A stretch of 62,035 nucleotides of DNA from Gaiellales bacterium (GTDB lineage Bacteria > Actinomycetota > Thermoleophilia > Gaiellales > JAICJC01): assembly GCA_036273515.1 (NCBI GenBank), contig DASUHM010000055.1, positions 1 through 62,035 of the forward strand, read 5' to 3'. The notes under the pieces were generated by a model. The model did no database searches. It was not told the DNA's origin and saw only the letters and a program-made list of their open reading frames with translations. Below are positions 15,540 through 23,546 of this stretch, piece after piece (within the stretch, counting starts at the first letter, position 1; every line of letters begins with the position of its first letter). Made by a program: the position numbers and the translations under genes.

Positions 15540-17062
15540 CCGCCGCCTCCGAGCACGTTCAGCCGCCGCTTCGGCCGCCGCGACGTCGGATAGCCGACCT
15601 CCCCGTAGCCGCCGCCCGGGCCGCCGGGAACCGAGCAGCCGGCGTTCTGAGCCTCGAGCCGCGCCGCGTGCTCGGCATGCGCCTTGGGGATCACGTAGCG
15701 GTCGTCGTACTCCGCGATCGCGAGCAGCCGGTACATCGCCTCCACCTCGTCCACGTCCATCCCGACCGAGCGCGCCAGCTCCTCGTCGCGGTTCCCGTCC
15801 ACCTGCAGCGCACGCATCACCCCGCGCATCGCGGCGAGACGGCGCAGCACTCGGCGGATGACGTCGGCGTCGCCGGCGGCGAGCAGATTGGCCAGGTATT
15901 CGACCGGGATGCGCATGCGCTCGATGGCAGGGAAGACGTCGTCCGGATCGCCGTCGTAGCCACCCTCCGCCGCGGCCGCGTCCATCGGCGAGAGCGGGGG
16001 CACGTACCAGACCATCGGCAGCGTCCGGTACTCGGGGTGCAGCGGAAGCGCGATCCGCCAGTCGACCGCCAGCCGGTAGACCGGCGAGCGGCGGGCCGCC
16101 TCCAGCCAATCGTCCGCGATACCCTCGGCGCTCGCCGCCGCCTGCACCGCCGGGTCGTGCGGGTCGAGGAAGACCGAGAGCTGCGACTCGAGCAGGTGGC
16201 GCGGGTCGGGCACCGACGCCGCCTCCTCGACCCGGTCGGCGTCGTAGAGTACAAGGCCGAGGTAGCGCAGCCGGCCGACGCACGTCTCCGAGCACACGGT
16301 GGGAAGGCCGACCTCGAGCCGCGGGTAGCAGAACGTGCACTTCTCGGCCTTGCCCGACCGGTGGTTGAAGTAGACCTTCTTGTACGGGCAGCCTGACACG
16401 CAGAAGCGCCAGGCGCGGCACTTGTCCTGATCGACGAGGACGACGCCGTCCTCCTCGCGCTTGTACATCGCCCCCGACGGACAGCTGGCGACGCAGCTGG
16501 GGTTGAGGCAGTGCTCGCAGATGCGGGGCAGGTAGAACATGAACGCGTGCTCGTACTCCATGCGCACCCTGTCCTCGATGCCGCGCAGGAGCGGGTCGGC
16601 GACGGCGTGCTCGGGCGCCCCGGCCAGGTTGTCGTCCCAGTTCGGTCCGGTGCCGACGTGCATCGGCCTGCCCGTCAGCTGCGAGCGCGGCGTCGCCACC
16701 GGGTCGTGGTCGGAGAGCGGCGCGTTGGTCAGCGTCTCGTAGTCGTACGTCCACGGCTCGTAGTAGTCGTCGATCGTCGGCAGGTCGGGGTTCCAGAAGA
16801 TCGTGAGCAGCTTGCGCAGCTGGCCGCCGGCCTTCAGCCGCAGCCGGCCCTTGCGGTCGAGCTCCCAGCCGCCCTTCCAGCGGTCGTTGTCCTCGTACGT
16901 GCGCGGGTAGCCGAGCCCCGGCTTCGTCTCGACGTTGTTGAACCACACGTACTCGGTGCCGGGCCGGTTCGTCCACACCTGCTTGCAGGTGACGGAGCAC
17001 GTGTGGCAGCCGATGCACTTGTCGAGGTTCATCACCATCGCCACCTGTGCGCGGACCTTCAT
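15536..17062 (-). CDS. narH: Respiratory nitrate reductase beta subunit (iron-sulfur)
   Basis: A 508-residue electron-transfer subunit. The first cluster motif is C16-x2-C19-x2-C22-x3-C26; later motifs are CEHCLNPSCVASCPSG, CRAWRFCVSGCPYKK (with the Trp that marks the [3Fe-4S] site) and CTFCYPRLEVGLPTVCSETC. Four clusters carry electrons from NarI to NarG on the cytoplasmic face. It ends with a Gly-rich and basic tail. The ATG overlaps the last base of the narG stop. Confidence 0.95.
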   Translation of the reverse strand: MKVRAQVAMVMNLDKCIGCHTCSVTCKQVWTNRPGTEYVWFNNVETKPGLGYPRTYEDNDRWKGGWELDRKGRLRLKAGGQLRKLLTIFWNPDLPTIDDYYEPWTYDYETLTNAPLSDHDPVATPRSQLTGRPMHVGTGPNWDDNLAGAPEHAVADPLLRGIEDRVRMEYEHAFMFYLPRICEHCLNPSCVASCPSGAMYKREEDGVVLVDQDKCRAWRFCVSGCPYKKVYFNHRSGKAEKCTFCYPRLEVGLPTVCSETCVGRLRYLGLVLYDADRVEEAASVPDPRHLLESQLSVFLDPHDPAVQAAASAEGIADDWLEAARRSPVYRLAVDWRIALPLHPEYRTLPMVWYVPPLSPMDAAAAEGGYDGDPDDVFPAIERMRIPVEYLANLLAAGDADVIRRVLRRLAAMRGVMRALQVDGNRDEELARSVGMDVDEVEAMYRLLAIAEYDDRYVIPKAHAEHAARLEAQNAGCSVPGGPGGGYGEVGYPTSRRPKRRLNVLGGGG

Positions 17063-20000
17063 CAGAACTCGACCTCCTGGGAGCGGCGGCGCAGGACGGT
17101 CACCTCGTCGCGCTGCGAGCCGGTCGGCCCGTAGTAGTTGAAGGCGTAGGAGAGCTGTGCGTAGCCGCCCACGAGGTGCGACGGCTTGAACACGATCCGG
17201 GTGAGCGAGTTGTCGGTGCCCCCGCGCCGCCCCGACGTCTCGGTCCGGGGCACGTTCAGGTGCCGGTCCTTCGAGTGGTACATCATGCAGGTGCCCTGCG
17301 GCAGCCGGTGCGTGACCGCGGCCCGGCAGGTGATCACGCCGTTGCGGTTCACGGCCTCGACCCAGTCGTTGTCGCGGATGCCGAGCGACTCCGCGTCCTC
17401 GCGGCTGATCCACAGCGACTTGCCGCCGCGGAAGAGGGTCAGCATGTGCAGGTTGTCCTGGTACTCGGAGTGGATCGACCACTTCGAGTGCGGCGTCAGG
17501 TACCGCAGCGTCACCTCGACCGCGCCGCCGCCGACGCCCTGGTCGCCGAAGTGGCGCCGGTACGCGAGCGGCGGCCGGTAGACGGGCAGCGCCTCGCCCA
17601 GCTCGAGCAGCCAGGCGTGGTCGAGATACAGGTGCTGGCGGCCGCTGAGCGTGTGCCACGGCTTCTCCCGCTCGACGTTCATGGTGAACGGCGCATACCG
17701 GCGCCCGTGCGCCTCGATGCCCGACCACTCCGGCGAGGTGATCACGGTCCGGGGCTGCACCTGCGCGTCCTGGAGCGAGATCCGATCGCCCTCGCGCGGT
17801 CCGGCGAGATCCGCGAGCGGGACGCCGGTGCGGCGCTCGAGCGCGCGGAACCCCTCGACCGCCAGGCGGCCGTTCGTCGTGCCCGACAGCGCCAGGATCG
17901 CCTCGCAGGCGTGCTCGACGCGCTCGAGCGAGGGCCGTCCGGCGGCCGGGCCGTCCGTGACGGTGCCGTTGCGGGCGCGCAGCCACTCGACCTCCTCGAG
18001 CGGCTTCCAGGACGCCCCCTTGACGGCGATGCCCGGCTCCTCCACCAGCGGGCCGAGCGCGTGCAGCCTCGCCGCCGTGGACGGGTAGTCGCGCTCCACG
18101 ACCGCCAGCTTCGGCATGGTGCGGCCCGGCTCGGCCGGGCAGTCGCCGGCGCGCCAGTCGCGCACCTCGCCGAACGGCTGGGCGACCTCGTCCGGCGTGT
18201 CGTGGGAGAGGGGCGAGGCGATCAGGTCACGGCGCATGCCGAGGTGGGCCTCCGCCAGCTGCGAGAACCGCGTCGCCACCAGCGCGAACGCGTCCCAGTC
18301 CGACTTCGCCTCCCACGGCGGCGTGATGGCGGCGTTGAAGGTGTGGACGAACGGATGCAGGTCGGTGGAGGACAGGTCGACCTTCTCGTACCAGGTGGCG
18401 GCCGGCAGGACGACATCGGAGAACAGGGCGTTGGACGTCATCCGGAAGTCGATCGTCGTCAGCAGGTCGAGCTTGCCCTCCGGCGCCTCGTCCCGCCAGG
18501 TCACCTCGCTGGGGCGCAGTTCGGGCGGCGACTCCTCCGCCCGCACCGCCGGGTGCGTCGTCCCCAGCAGGTGGCGGAGGAAGTACTCGTGCCCCTTCGC
18601 CGACGACCCGAGCAGGTTCGAGCGCCACACGGTCAGCACGCGCGGCCAGTTCTCGGGCGCGTCCGGATCCTCGCAGGCGAACCGCAGCCGTCCCTCGCGC
18701 AGCTCGCGGGCGACGTGCTCGGCCGGCTCGAGGCCGGCCGCGGCCGCCTCGTCGCACAGGTCGAGGGTGGAGCGGTCGAAGCTCGGGAACGACGGCAGCC
18801 ACCCCAGCCGCGCGGCGAGCGCGTTCAGGTCGACCAGCGACCGGCCGGCGAAGAGCCCGCGCCCGAGCGGCGAGGCCAGCTCCTCGGGGCCGAAGCCCTC
18901 GTAGCGCCACTGGTCGGTCGCAAGGTAGAAGAACGGGGTGGCCGCCTGGTGACGCGGCGGCCGCACCCAGTCGGTGGCGAAGGCCACGGCCTGCCACCCG
19001 GCCAGGGGGCGCACCTTCTCCTGGCCGACGTAGTGGGCCCAGCCGCCCCCGTTCACGCCTTCGCATCCGCACATCTGCACCAGGGCGAGGAACGAGCGGT
19101 AGACCTGGTCGGAGTGGAACCAGTGGTTCGTGCCGGCTCCCATCGCGATCATCGAGCGGCCGCGGGTGCGCTCCGCGTTGCGGGCGAACTCCCGCGCCAC
19201 CCGGACGCACTCGTGGCGGCCGACCGACGTCAGCTCCTCCTGCCAGGCGGGCGTGCACGGCCGGGGGTCGTCGTAGCCCTCCGGCCACTCTCCCGGCATG
19301 CCGTCGCGGGCCACGCCGTACTGGGCCAGCAGCAGGTCGAACACGGTCGTGACGAGCAGTCCCCCGACCTCGAGGGCGGGAACGCCGCGCCGCATCGACG
19401 CGCCGCCCTCCGTCGCGCCGACGTCGAAGCGGGGCAGATCGACCGCGACCGCTCGGCCGCGACCGAGCAGCGTGAGCGCGGGCTCGATGCCGTCGAGGCG
19501 CAGGTTCCAGCGGCCCTCGTCGCCCGGCGCGTAGCGGTGCCCGACCGAGCCCGCGGGCACCGCCGGCCCGCCCGCCGCCTCGTCCCACACCACCGGTTTC
19601 CAGGCCGGCAGCTCCTCGCCGGAGCCGATGTCCGAGGCGCGCAGGAAGCGGTCCGGCACGTACCCGTCGTCGCGGGCGCGCAGCGTCACGAGCAGCGGCA
19701 TGTCCGTGAACCGGCGGGCGTAGTCGGCGAAGTACGGCGCCTGGCGCGCGACGTAGAACTCCCTGAGGATCACGTGCCCCATCGCGAGCGCGAGCGCGGC
19801 GTCGGTTCCGGGCTGCGCCGGCAGCCACTGGTCGGCGAACTTCACGTGCTCGGCGAAGTCCGGCGACACGACGACGACCTTCTGGCCCCGATACCGCGCC
19901 TCGACCATGAAGTGGGCGTCCGGCGTCCGCGTCGTCGGCAGGTTCGTGCCCCAGACGATCAGGTAGCCGGCGTTCCACCAGTCGCCCGATTCCGGGACGT

Positions 20001-20772
20001 CGGTCTGGTCGCCGAAGCTCTGCGGCGAGGCGGGCGGCAGGTCGGCGTACCAGTCGTAGAAGCTGAGGATCACGCCGCCGATGAGGGCCAGGAAGCGCGT
20101 CCCCGACGCGTACGACGCCATCGACATCGCCGGGATCGGCGTGAACCCCGCCACCCGGTCGGGGCCGTACCGCTTGATCGTGTGCACATGGGCGGCCGCG
20201 ATCAGCTCGACGGCGTCCTCCCAGCTCGCCCGTACGAAGCCGCCCTTCCCGCGGTGCGACTGGTACTCGCGCCGGGCGTCCGGGTCGTCCACGATCGCCG
20301 CCCACGCGTCCACCGGGTCGCCCAGCCGGGCGCGCGCCTCGCGGAAGCGCTCGAGGAGGCTGCCGCGGACGTACGGATGGCGCAGGCGCAGCGGTGAGTA
20401 CGTGTACCACGAGAACGAGGCCCCCCGCGGGCATCCGCGCGGCTCGTACTCCGGCATGTCGGGGCCGGTCGAGGGGTAGTCGACGGCCTGCGTCTCCCAG
20501 GTGATGATGCCGTCCTTCACGAACACGTTCCACGAGCACGACCCCGTGCAGTTGACGCCGTGGGTGGAGCGGACGACCCGGTCGTGCTGCCAGCGCTCGC
20601 GGTAGAACGCCTCCGACGCGCGCCCCTTCGCCACGAGCTCGCTCCAGCCCTGCGCCGACGCTTCGCCGCGGCGGAAGAACCGGTGCGCCGGAAGCAGCGC
20701 GGAGCGCAGTGCTGCATCCAGGGCGGTCTCGCCGGGAAGCGCTCGTCCGCTCGCGTCTCGGGAAGCCGTCAT
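17062..20772 (-). CDS. narG: Respiratory nitrate reductase alpha subunit (molybdoenzyme)
   Basis: A 1236-residue catalytic subunit that reduces nitrate to nitrite with bis-MGD molybdenum. The N-terminal FS0 cluster ligands are H71, C75 and C79 (HGVNCTGSCSW) and C114, the unusual His-ligated pattern of membrane-bound NarG. Conserved segments include YPSTGPDMPEYEPRGCPRG, FYDWYADLPPASPQSFGDQTD (Asp region near molybdenum) and MGAGTNHWFHSDQ. No Tat signal is evident beyond a short N-terminus. Length matches actinobacterial NarG. Start at ATG 20772; upstream lie only 93 bases to the hairpin at 20851, so the promoter must be within 20773-20850, where I see no clear FNR-type box. Confidence 0.96.
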   Translation of the reverse strand: MTASRDASGRALPGETALDAALRSALLPAHRFFRRGEASAQGWSELVAKGRASEAFYRERWQHDRVVRSTHGVNCTGSCSWNVFVKDGIITWETQAVDYPSTGPDMPEYEPRGCPRGASFSWYTYSPLRLRHPYVRGSLLERFREARARLGDPVDAWAAIVDDPDARREYQSHRGKGGFVRASWEDAVELIAAAHVHTIKRYGPDRVAGFTPIPAMSMASYASGTRFLALIGGVILSFYDWYADLPPASPQSFGDQTDVPESGDWWNAGYLIVWGTNLPTTRTPDAHFMVEARYRGQKVVVVSPDFAEHVKFADQWLPAQPGTDAALALAMGHVILREFYVARQAPYFADYARRFTDMPLLVTLRARDDGYVPDRFLRASDIGSGEELPAWKPVVWDEAAGGPAVPAGSVGHRYAPGDEGRWNLRLDGIEPALTLLGRGRAVAVDLPRFDVGATEGGASMRRGVPALEVGGLLVTTVFDLLLAQYGVARDGMPGEWPEGYDDPRPCTPAWQEELTSVGRHECVRVAREFARNAERTRGRSMIAMGAGTNHWFHSDQVYRSFLALVQMCGCEGVNGGGWAHYVGQEKVRPLAGWQAVAFATDWVRPPRHQAATPFFYLATDQWRYEGFGPEELASPLGRGLFAGRSLVDLNALAARLGWLPSFPSFDRSTLDLCDEAAAAGLEPAEHVARELREGRLRFACEDPDAPENWPRVLTVWRSNLLGSSAKGHEYFLRHLLGTTHPAVRAEESPPELRPSEVTWRDEAPEGKLDLLTTIDFRMTSNALFSDVVLPAATWYEKVDLSSTDLHPFVHTFNAAITPPWEAKSDWDAFALVATRFSQLAEAHLGMRRDLIASPLSHDTPDEVAQPFGEVRDWRAGDCPAEPGRTMPKLAVVERDYPSTAARLHALGPLVEEPGIAVKGASWKPLEEVEWLRARNGTVTDGPAAGRPSLERVEHACEAILALSGTTNGRLAVEGFRALERRTGVPLADLAGPREGDRISLQDAQVQPRTVITSPEWSGIEAHGRRYAPFTMNVEREKPWHTLSGRQHLYLDHAWLLELGEALPVYRPPLAYRRHFGDQGVGGGAVEVTLRYLTPHSKWSIHSEYQDNLHMLTLFRGGKSLWISREDAESLGIRDNDWVEAVNRNGVITCRAAVTHRLPQGTCMMYHSKDRHLNVPRTETSGRRGGTDNSLTRIVFKPSHLVGGYAQLSYAFNYYGPTGSQRDEVTVLRRRSQEVEF

Positions 20773-20850
20773 CTCGTCCAGGACGACTGCAGCCTAGACG
20801 ATTGATCGGGAAGTCCCAGCGCCTCCGCGTGAACCGCGACTGCGCCGCCC

Positions 20851-20885
20851 ACGCACCAAACGGGGTCAGACCCCTTTTGGTGCGT
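20851..20885 (-). terminator. Palindrome overlapping the PfkB gene end
   Basis: Arms 20851-20867 and 20869-20885 are complementary over 17 bases with a single mismatch around one central A. The core GGGGTCAGACCCC contains the TGA stop of the minus-strand PfkB gene, so the last six codons are part of the repeat. It also separates that operon from narG. Confidence 0.75.
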
Positions 20886-21753
20886 CGATGCGGGCGCGCC
20901 GGGCGAGGCGCTCCGCGTGGGCGCGATCGAGCCGGCCGGCGCCGGGGACGGCCGCGTTCGCGGCGCCGGCGCCGAGCGCCGCGCGCAGGGCGTCCGGCCA
21001 GTCCGCGCCGGCGTCCAGGGCGACCACGAGCCCGGCGAGGAAGGCGTCGCCGCTGCCGACCGGGTAGGCGCCGTCGGCGTCGAGCCGGCCCGCCATGGCC
21101 AAGCCGTCCGGCGTGACGAGAACGGCCCCCTCGCGCCCGCGCGTCACGATCGCCGCGCCGCCGGACCGCTCGTGCAGGGCGCGGGCCGCGGCGACGGCCC
21201 CTTCCGCCCCGACGCCGGCCTCCGCCTCGTTGAGCTTGACGACCGCGGGCCGGGCCTCGATCCCGGCGGCGCGGCTGTCGAGCGCCGTGCGCGTGAGCGG
21301 GACGAGCCCGACGTAGCCCTCGTCCGGGGCGCCCTGCGGCAGCGAGCCCGAGAGCGTCATCCAGGCCGCGTCCGTCGCCAGCCCGGACACGAGCGCCGCG
21401 AAGGTGGCCCACTCGTCGGGCGTGACGGGGGAGCCGTGCTCGTAGAACTCGGTCAGGCCCTCATCGGCGCCGGCGACCGAGAGCGACGAGCGCGTCTCCG
21501 CCTCGGCCCAGGCGGCGTGCAGGTCGACGCCCTCGGCGGCGAGCTCGTCGGCGATCCAGCGGCCCGCGTGGCCGCCGAGCAGCGCCGCCGCGCGCACGTC
21601 GCCGCCGAGCCGGGCGGCGGCCCGGGCCACGTTCAGCCCCTTGCCGCCGGCCACCTGGACGAACCCGGTCGGGCGGTGGATCGCGCCCGGCACGAGCCCG
21701 TCGACGGCGAAGAGCCGGTCGATCGACGGGTTGGCCGCGACGCACAGGATCAC
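20866..21753 (-). CDS. PfkB kinase, LacC/FruK (tagatose-6-phosphate / 1-phosphofructokinase) type
   Basis: A 295-residue kinase. The N-terminus ILCVAANPSIDRLFAVDGL and the AGGKGLNVARAAARLG motif are those of the LacC/FruK hexose-phosphate kinase branch, and the C-terminal PVGSGDAFLAGL carries the catalytic Asp of the PfkB family. With the LacD-like aldolase two genes upstream it most likely makes tagatose-1,6-bisphosphate (or fructose-1,6-bisphosphate). The GTG start overlaps the upstream kinase stop (GTGA). The last residues DAPKGV are encoded by a dispersed palindrome and are probably not functionally important. Confidence 0.85.
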   Translation of the reverse strand: MILCVAANPSIDRLFAVDGLVPGAIHRPTGFVQVAGGKGLNVARAAARLGGDVRAAALLGGHAGRWIADELAAEGVDLHAAWAEAETRSSLSVAGADEGLTEFYEHGSPVTPDEWATFAALVSGLATDAAWMTLSGSLPQGAPDEGYVGLVPLTRTALDSRAAGIEARPAVVKLNEAEAGVGAEGAVAAARALHERSGGAAIVTRGREGAVLVTPDGLAMAGRLDADGAYPVGSGDAFLAGLVVALDAGADWPDALRAALGAGAANAAVPGAGRLDRAHAERLARRARIDAPKGV

Positions 21754-22634
21754 CGCAGCGCCTCGCGTGCCTCGGCCAGCGTCGGCTGGGCGGCGGTGCC
21801 GCCCAGCGCCCGCGTCGAGAGCGCCCCGCACGCGCAGGCCAGGGCGAGCGCCGCCGGCACCGGCTCGCCGGCCATGCGGGCGGCCAGGAACCCGGCGTCG
21901 AAGCTATCGCCGGCGCCGGTCGCGTCGACGAGGTCCACCTCGGGCGCGGCCGCCTCGACGACCTTGTCGCCCTTGCGGGCGAGCGCGCCGCGCGCGCCCC
22001 GCTTGACGACGACCAGCCGGCACCCGGCGGCCTTGAGGGCCGCATCCTCCTGCTCGTTCACGAAGAGCACGTCGACCTGCGCCGCCAGCCGGGCGAGGAG
22101 CGCGGTGTCGCCGCCGCCGGGATCGCCCTGAGGGTCGAGCGAGACCGTCAGGCCGGCCTCGTGCGCCTCCGCGACGAGGCCGTCGAGGCCCGGCCGCAGG
22201 CCGTCCAGCAGGTGGAACGAGGCCACGTGCAGGTGCCGCGATGCGCGCAGCAGGTCACGGTCGATCGCCGCCGCGGTGAGCGCCGGGATCACGCCGGGCG
22301 CGGTCAGGATGGCGCGGTCGTCGCCACGCACCATGGCGACCGTGACGCCCGTCGGCTGCGCCGGGTCGATGACGCAGCCGGAGACGTCGACGCCGCGGTC
22401 GGCCAGCGCGTCCAGCATGAACGTGCCGAAAAGGTCGCTGCCGACGGTGCCGACGAACGCCGTGTCGAGGCCGAGCCTGGCGGCGCCGCAGGCCGCGATC
22501 GCCGCCGACCCGCCGACCACCAGCCGGGCCGAGTCGACCAGCTTCTCGCGCTGGCCGAACTCCGGCTCGACGTCGCCCCCGACGAGCAGCAGGTCGGGGT
22601 TGCAGTCGCCCACCACGAGCAGGTCGAACGCCAT
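21750..22634 (-). CDS. PfkB-family sugar kinase
   Basis: A 294-residue ribokinase-type enzyme: N-terminal FDLLVVGDCNPDLLLVGG, the GGSAAIAACGAARLGLD substrate-lid region, and the catalytic VDATGAGDSFDAGFLAARM. It differs from the LacC-type kinase next door and presumably phosphorylates the free sugar or amino sugar released by the GH4 enzyme. That substrate assignment is inferred from the neighbourhood. It starts 8 bases after the aldolase stop and is coupled by GTGA to the next kinase. Confidence 0.85.
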   Translation of the reverse strand: MAFDLLVVGDCNPDLLLVGGDVEPEFGQREKLVDSARLVVGGSAAIAACGAARLGLDTAFVGTVGSDLFGTFMLDALADRGVDVSGCVIDPAQPTGVTVAMVRGDDRAILTAPGVIPALTAAAIDRDLLRASRHLHVASFHLLDGLRPGLDGLVAEAHEAGLTVSLDPQGDPGGGDTALLARLAAQVDVLFVNEQEDAALKAAGCRLVVVKRGARGALARKGDKVVEAAAPEVDLVDATGAGDSFDAGFLAARMAGEPVPAALALACACGALSTRALGGTAAQPTLAEAREALR

Positions 22635-22641
22635 CGCCTGC

Positions 22642-23508
22642 CTACTGTACGAGGGCGAGCAGCTCGGAGAGGCGCCGGCGGGCCGCTCCGGCCAGGAACG
22701 AGCGCCGCGCGCCGGCGTCCATGACGACGCACTCCTTCCAGATCGAGCGGCCGGCGATGAACCCGGAGGCGCCGCCGGCGAGCGCGTGCCGCAGCTGCCC
22801 GACGAACGTGTCGTGGTCGACGCCGGCGGAGAGCAGCGCCCACGGCACGCCGAGCGAGGAGGTGATCGCCGCACACGCGGCCTCGTCCCCCGGATACTCG
22901 AGCTTGAGGTGGCGGGCGCCGCAGGCCTCGGCCAGCTGGGCGCCGCCCCGGATCAGGTCGGCCCGCCGCCTCTGAAACGCCCCCTCGGGCTCGTCGTCGA
23001 GCCGGTAGACGAGCGTCTCGACCACGAGCAGGAGGTCGTTGGCGGCGCAGTCGGCCACCGCGGCCCGGATGACCCGGCCGTTCTCGTCGTCGGCGTCCTC
23101 GCGATCGGCCCGGAGGCGGACGAGCAGCTTGGCCGCGGTGCCGCCCAGCCGGCGCACGCCGGCCGCGCCGACCGTGGGCAGGAGCTCCGCCCGCCGCAGC
23201 CCGGCGTCCGTGCGGATCGCGCCGCTGCGCTCGAGCGAGACGATCAGGCCGGTGCGGGCGGGGAAGGCGCCCGCGTCGATCGCGCCGGGCAGGGCGATCT
23301 CGGGGTCGAGCAGCATCGCCGGGGCGTGCGGGGCGAGCGCGCGGACGAGGTCGAGCTTCACGTCGAGCAGCGTCGCGTCGTCGGCGGGGAGCCGGGCGCC
23401 GTCGCGGGCGGCGCGCAGCTTGGTGCGCTGATCGGCCGCCACAACGCCGAGCCGACCGCCGGCCGTGGAGAGCTGATCGAGCGCGCGACGTTCGGCTGTT
23501 GTGAACAC
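22642..23508 (-). CDS. LacD/YihT-type class I aldolase (tagatose-1,6-bisphosphate aldolase-like)
   Basis: A 288-residue TIM-barrel aldolase. Evidence: GRLGVVAADQRTKLRAA near residue 20 (the I-x-A-x-D-Q-R motif of LacD/YihT), the Schiff-base region DLLLVVETLVYRLDDEP, HLKLEYPGDE, and the C-terminal PWALLSAGVDHDTFVGQLRHA then GASGFIAGRSIWKE. Products would be dihydroxyacetone phosphate plus an aldehyde. With the LacC-type kinase downstream, tagatose-1,6-bisphosphate is the likely substrate; sulfofructose phosphate (YihT) is the alternative. GTG start at 23508, divergent from the GH4 gene across only 38 bases. Confidence 0.8.
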   Translation of the reverse strand: MFTTAERRALDQLSTAGGRLGVVAADQRTKLRAARDGARLPADDATLLDVKLDLVRALAPHAPAMLLDPEIALPGAIDAGAFPARTGLIVSLERSGAIRTDAGLRRAELLPTVGAAGVRRLGGTAAKLLVRLRADREDADDENGRVIRAAVADCAANDLLLVVETLVYRLDDEPEGAFQRRRADLIRGGAQLAEACGARHLKLEYPGDEAACAAITSSLGVPWALLSAGVDHDTFVGQLRHALAGGASGFIAGRSIWKECVVMDAGARRSFLAGAARRRLSELLALVQ

Positions 23509-23546
23509 TCTTGATCGTTTCTATCAGATCTGAAACACTTTCGCTC
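23509..23546. promoter_or_regulatory. 38-bp divergent control region (aldolase-kinases / GH4-GH114)
   Basis: A perfect ten-base palindrome TCAGATCTGA (23524-23533) is flanked by CGTTTCT (23516-23522) and GAAAC. On the plus strand TTGATC (23511-23516), 17 bases and AACACT (23534-23539) could be a promoter whose -10 ends seven bases before the GH4 ATG. CGTTTCT and the TCGCTC just before the ATG recur upstream of the SIS gene at 7853 and 7869-7874, hinting at shared DeoR control. Confidence 0.55.

Noticed and set aside
17047-20397. Very long plus-strand open frame (over 1100 codons) opposite narG
   Set aside because: It is low-complexity Arg/Gly/Val/Ala sequence with no recognisable motifs, caused by codon bias of the antisense narG in a GC-rich genome.
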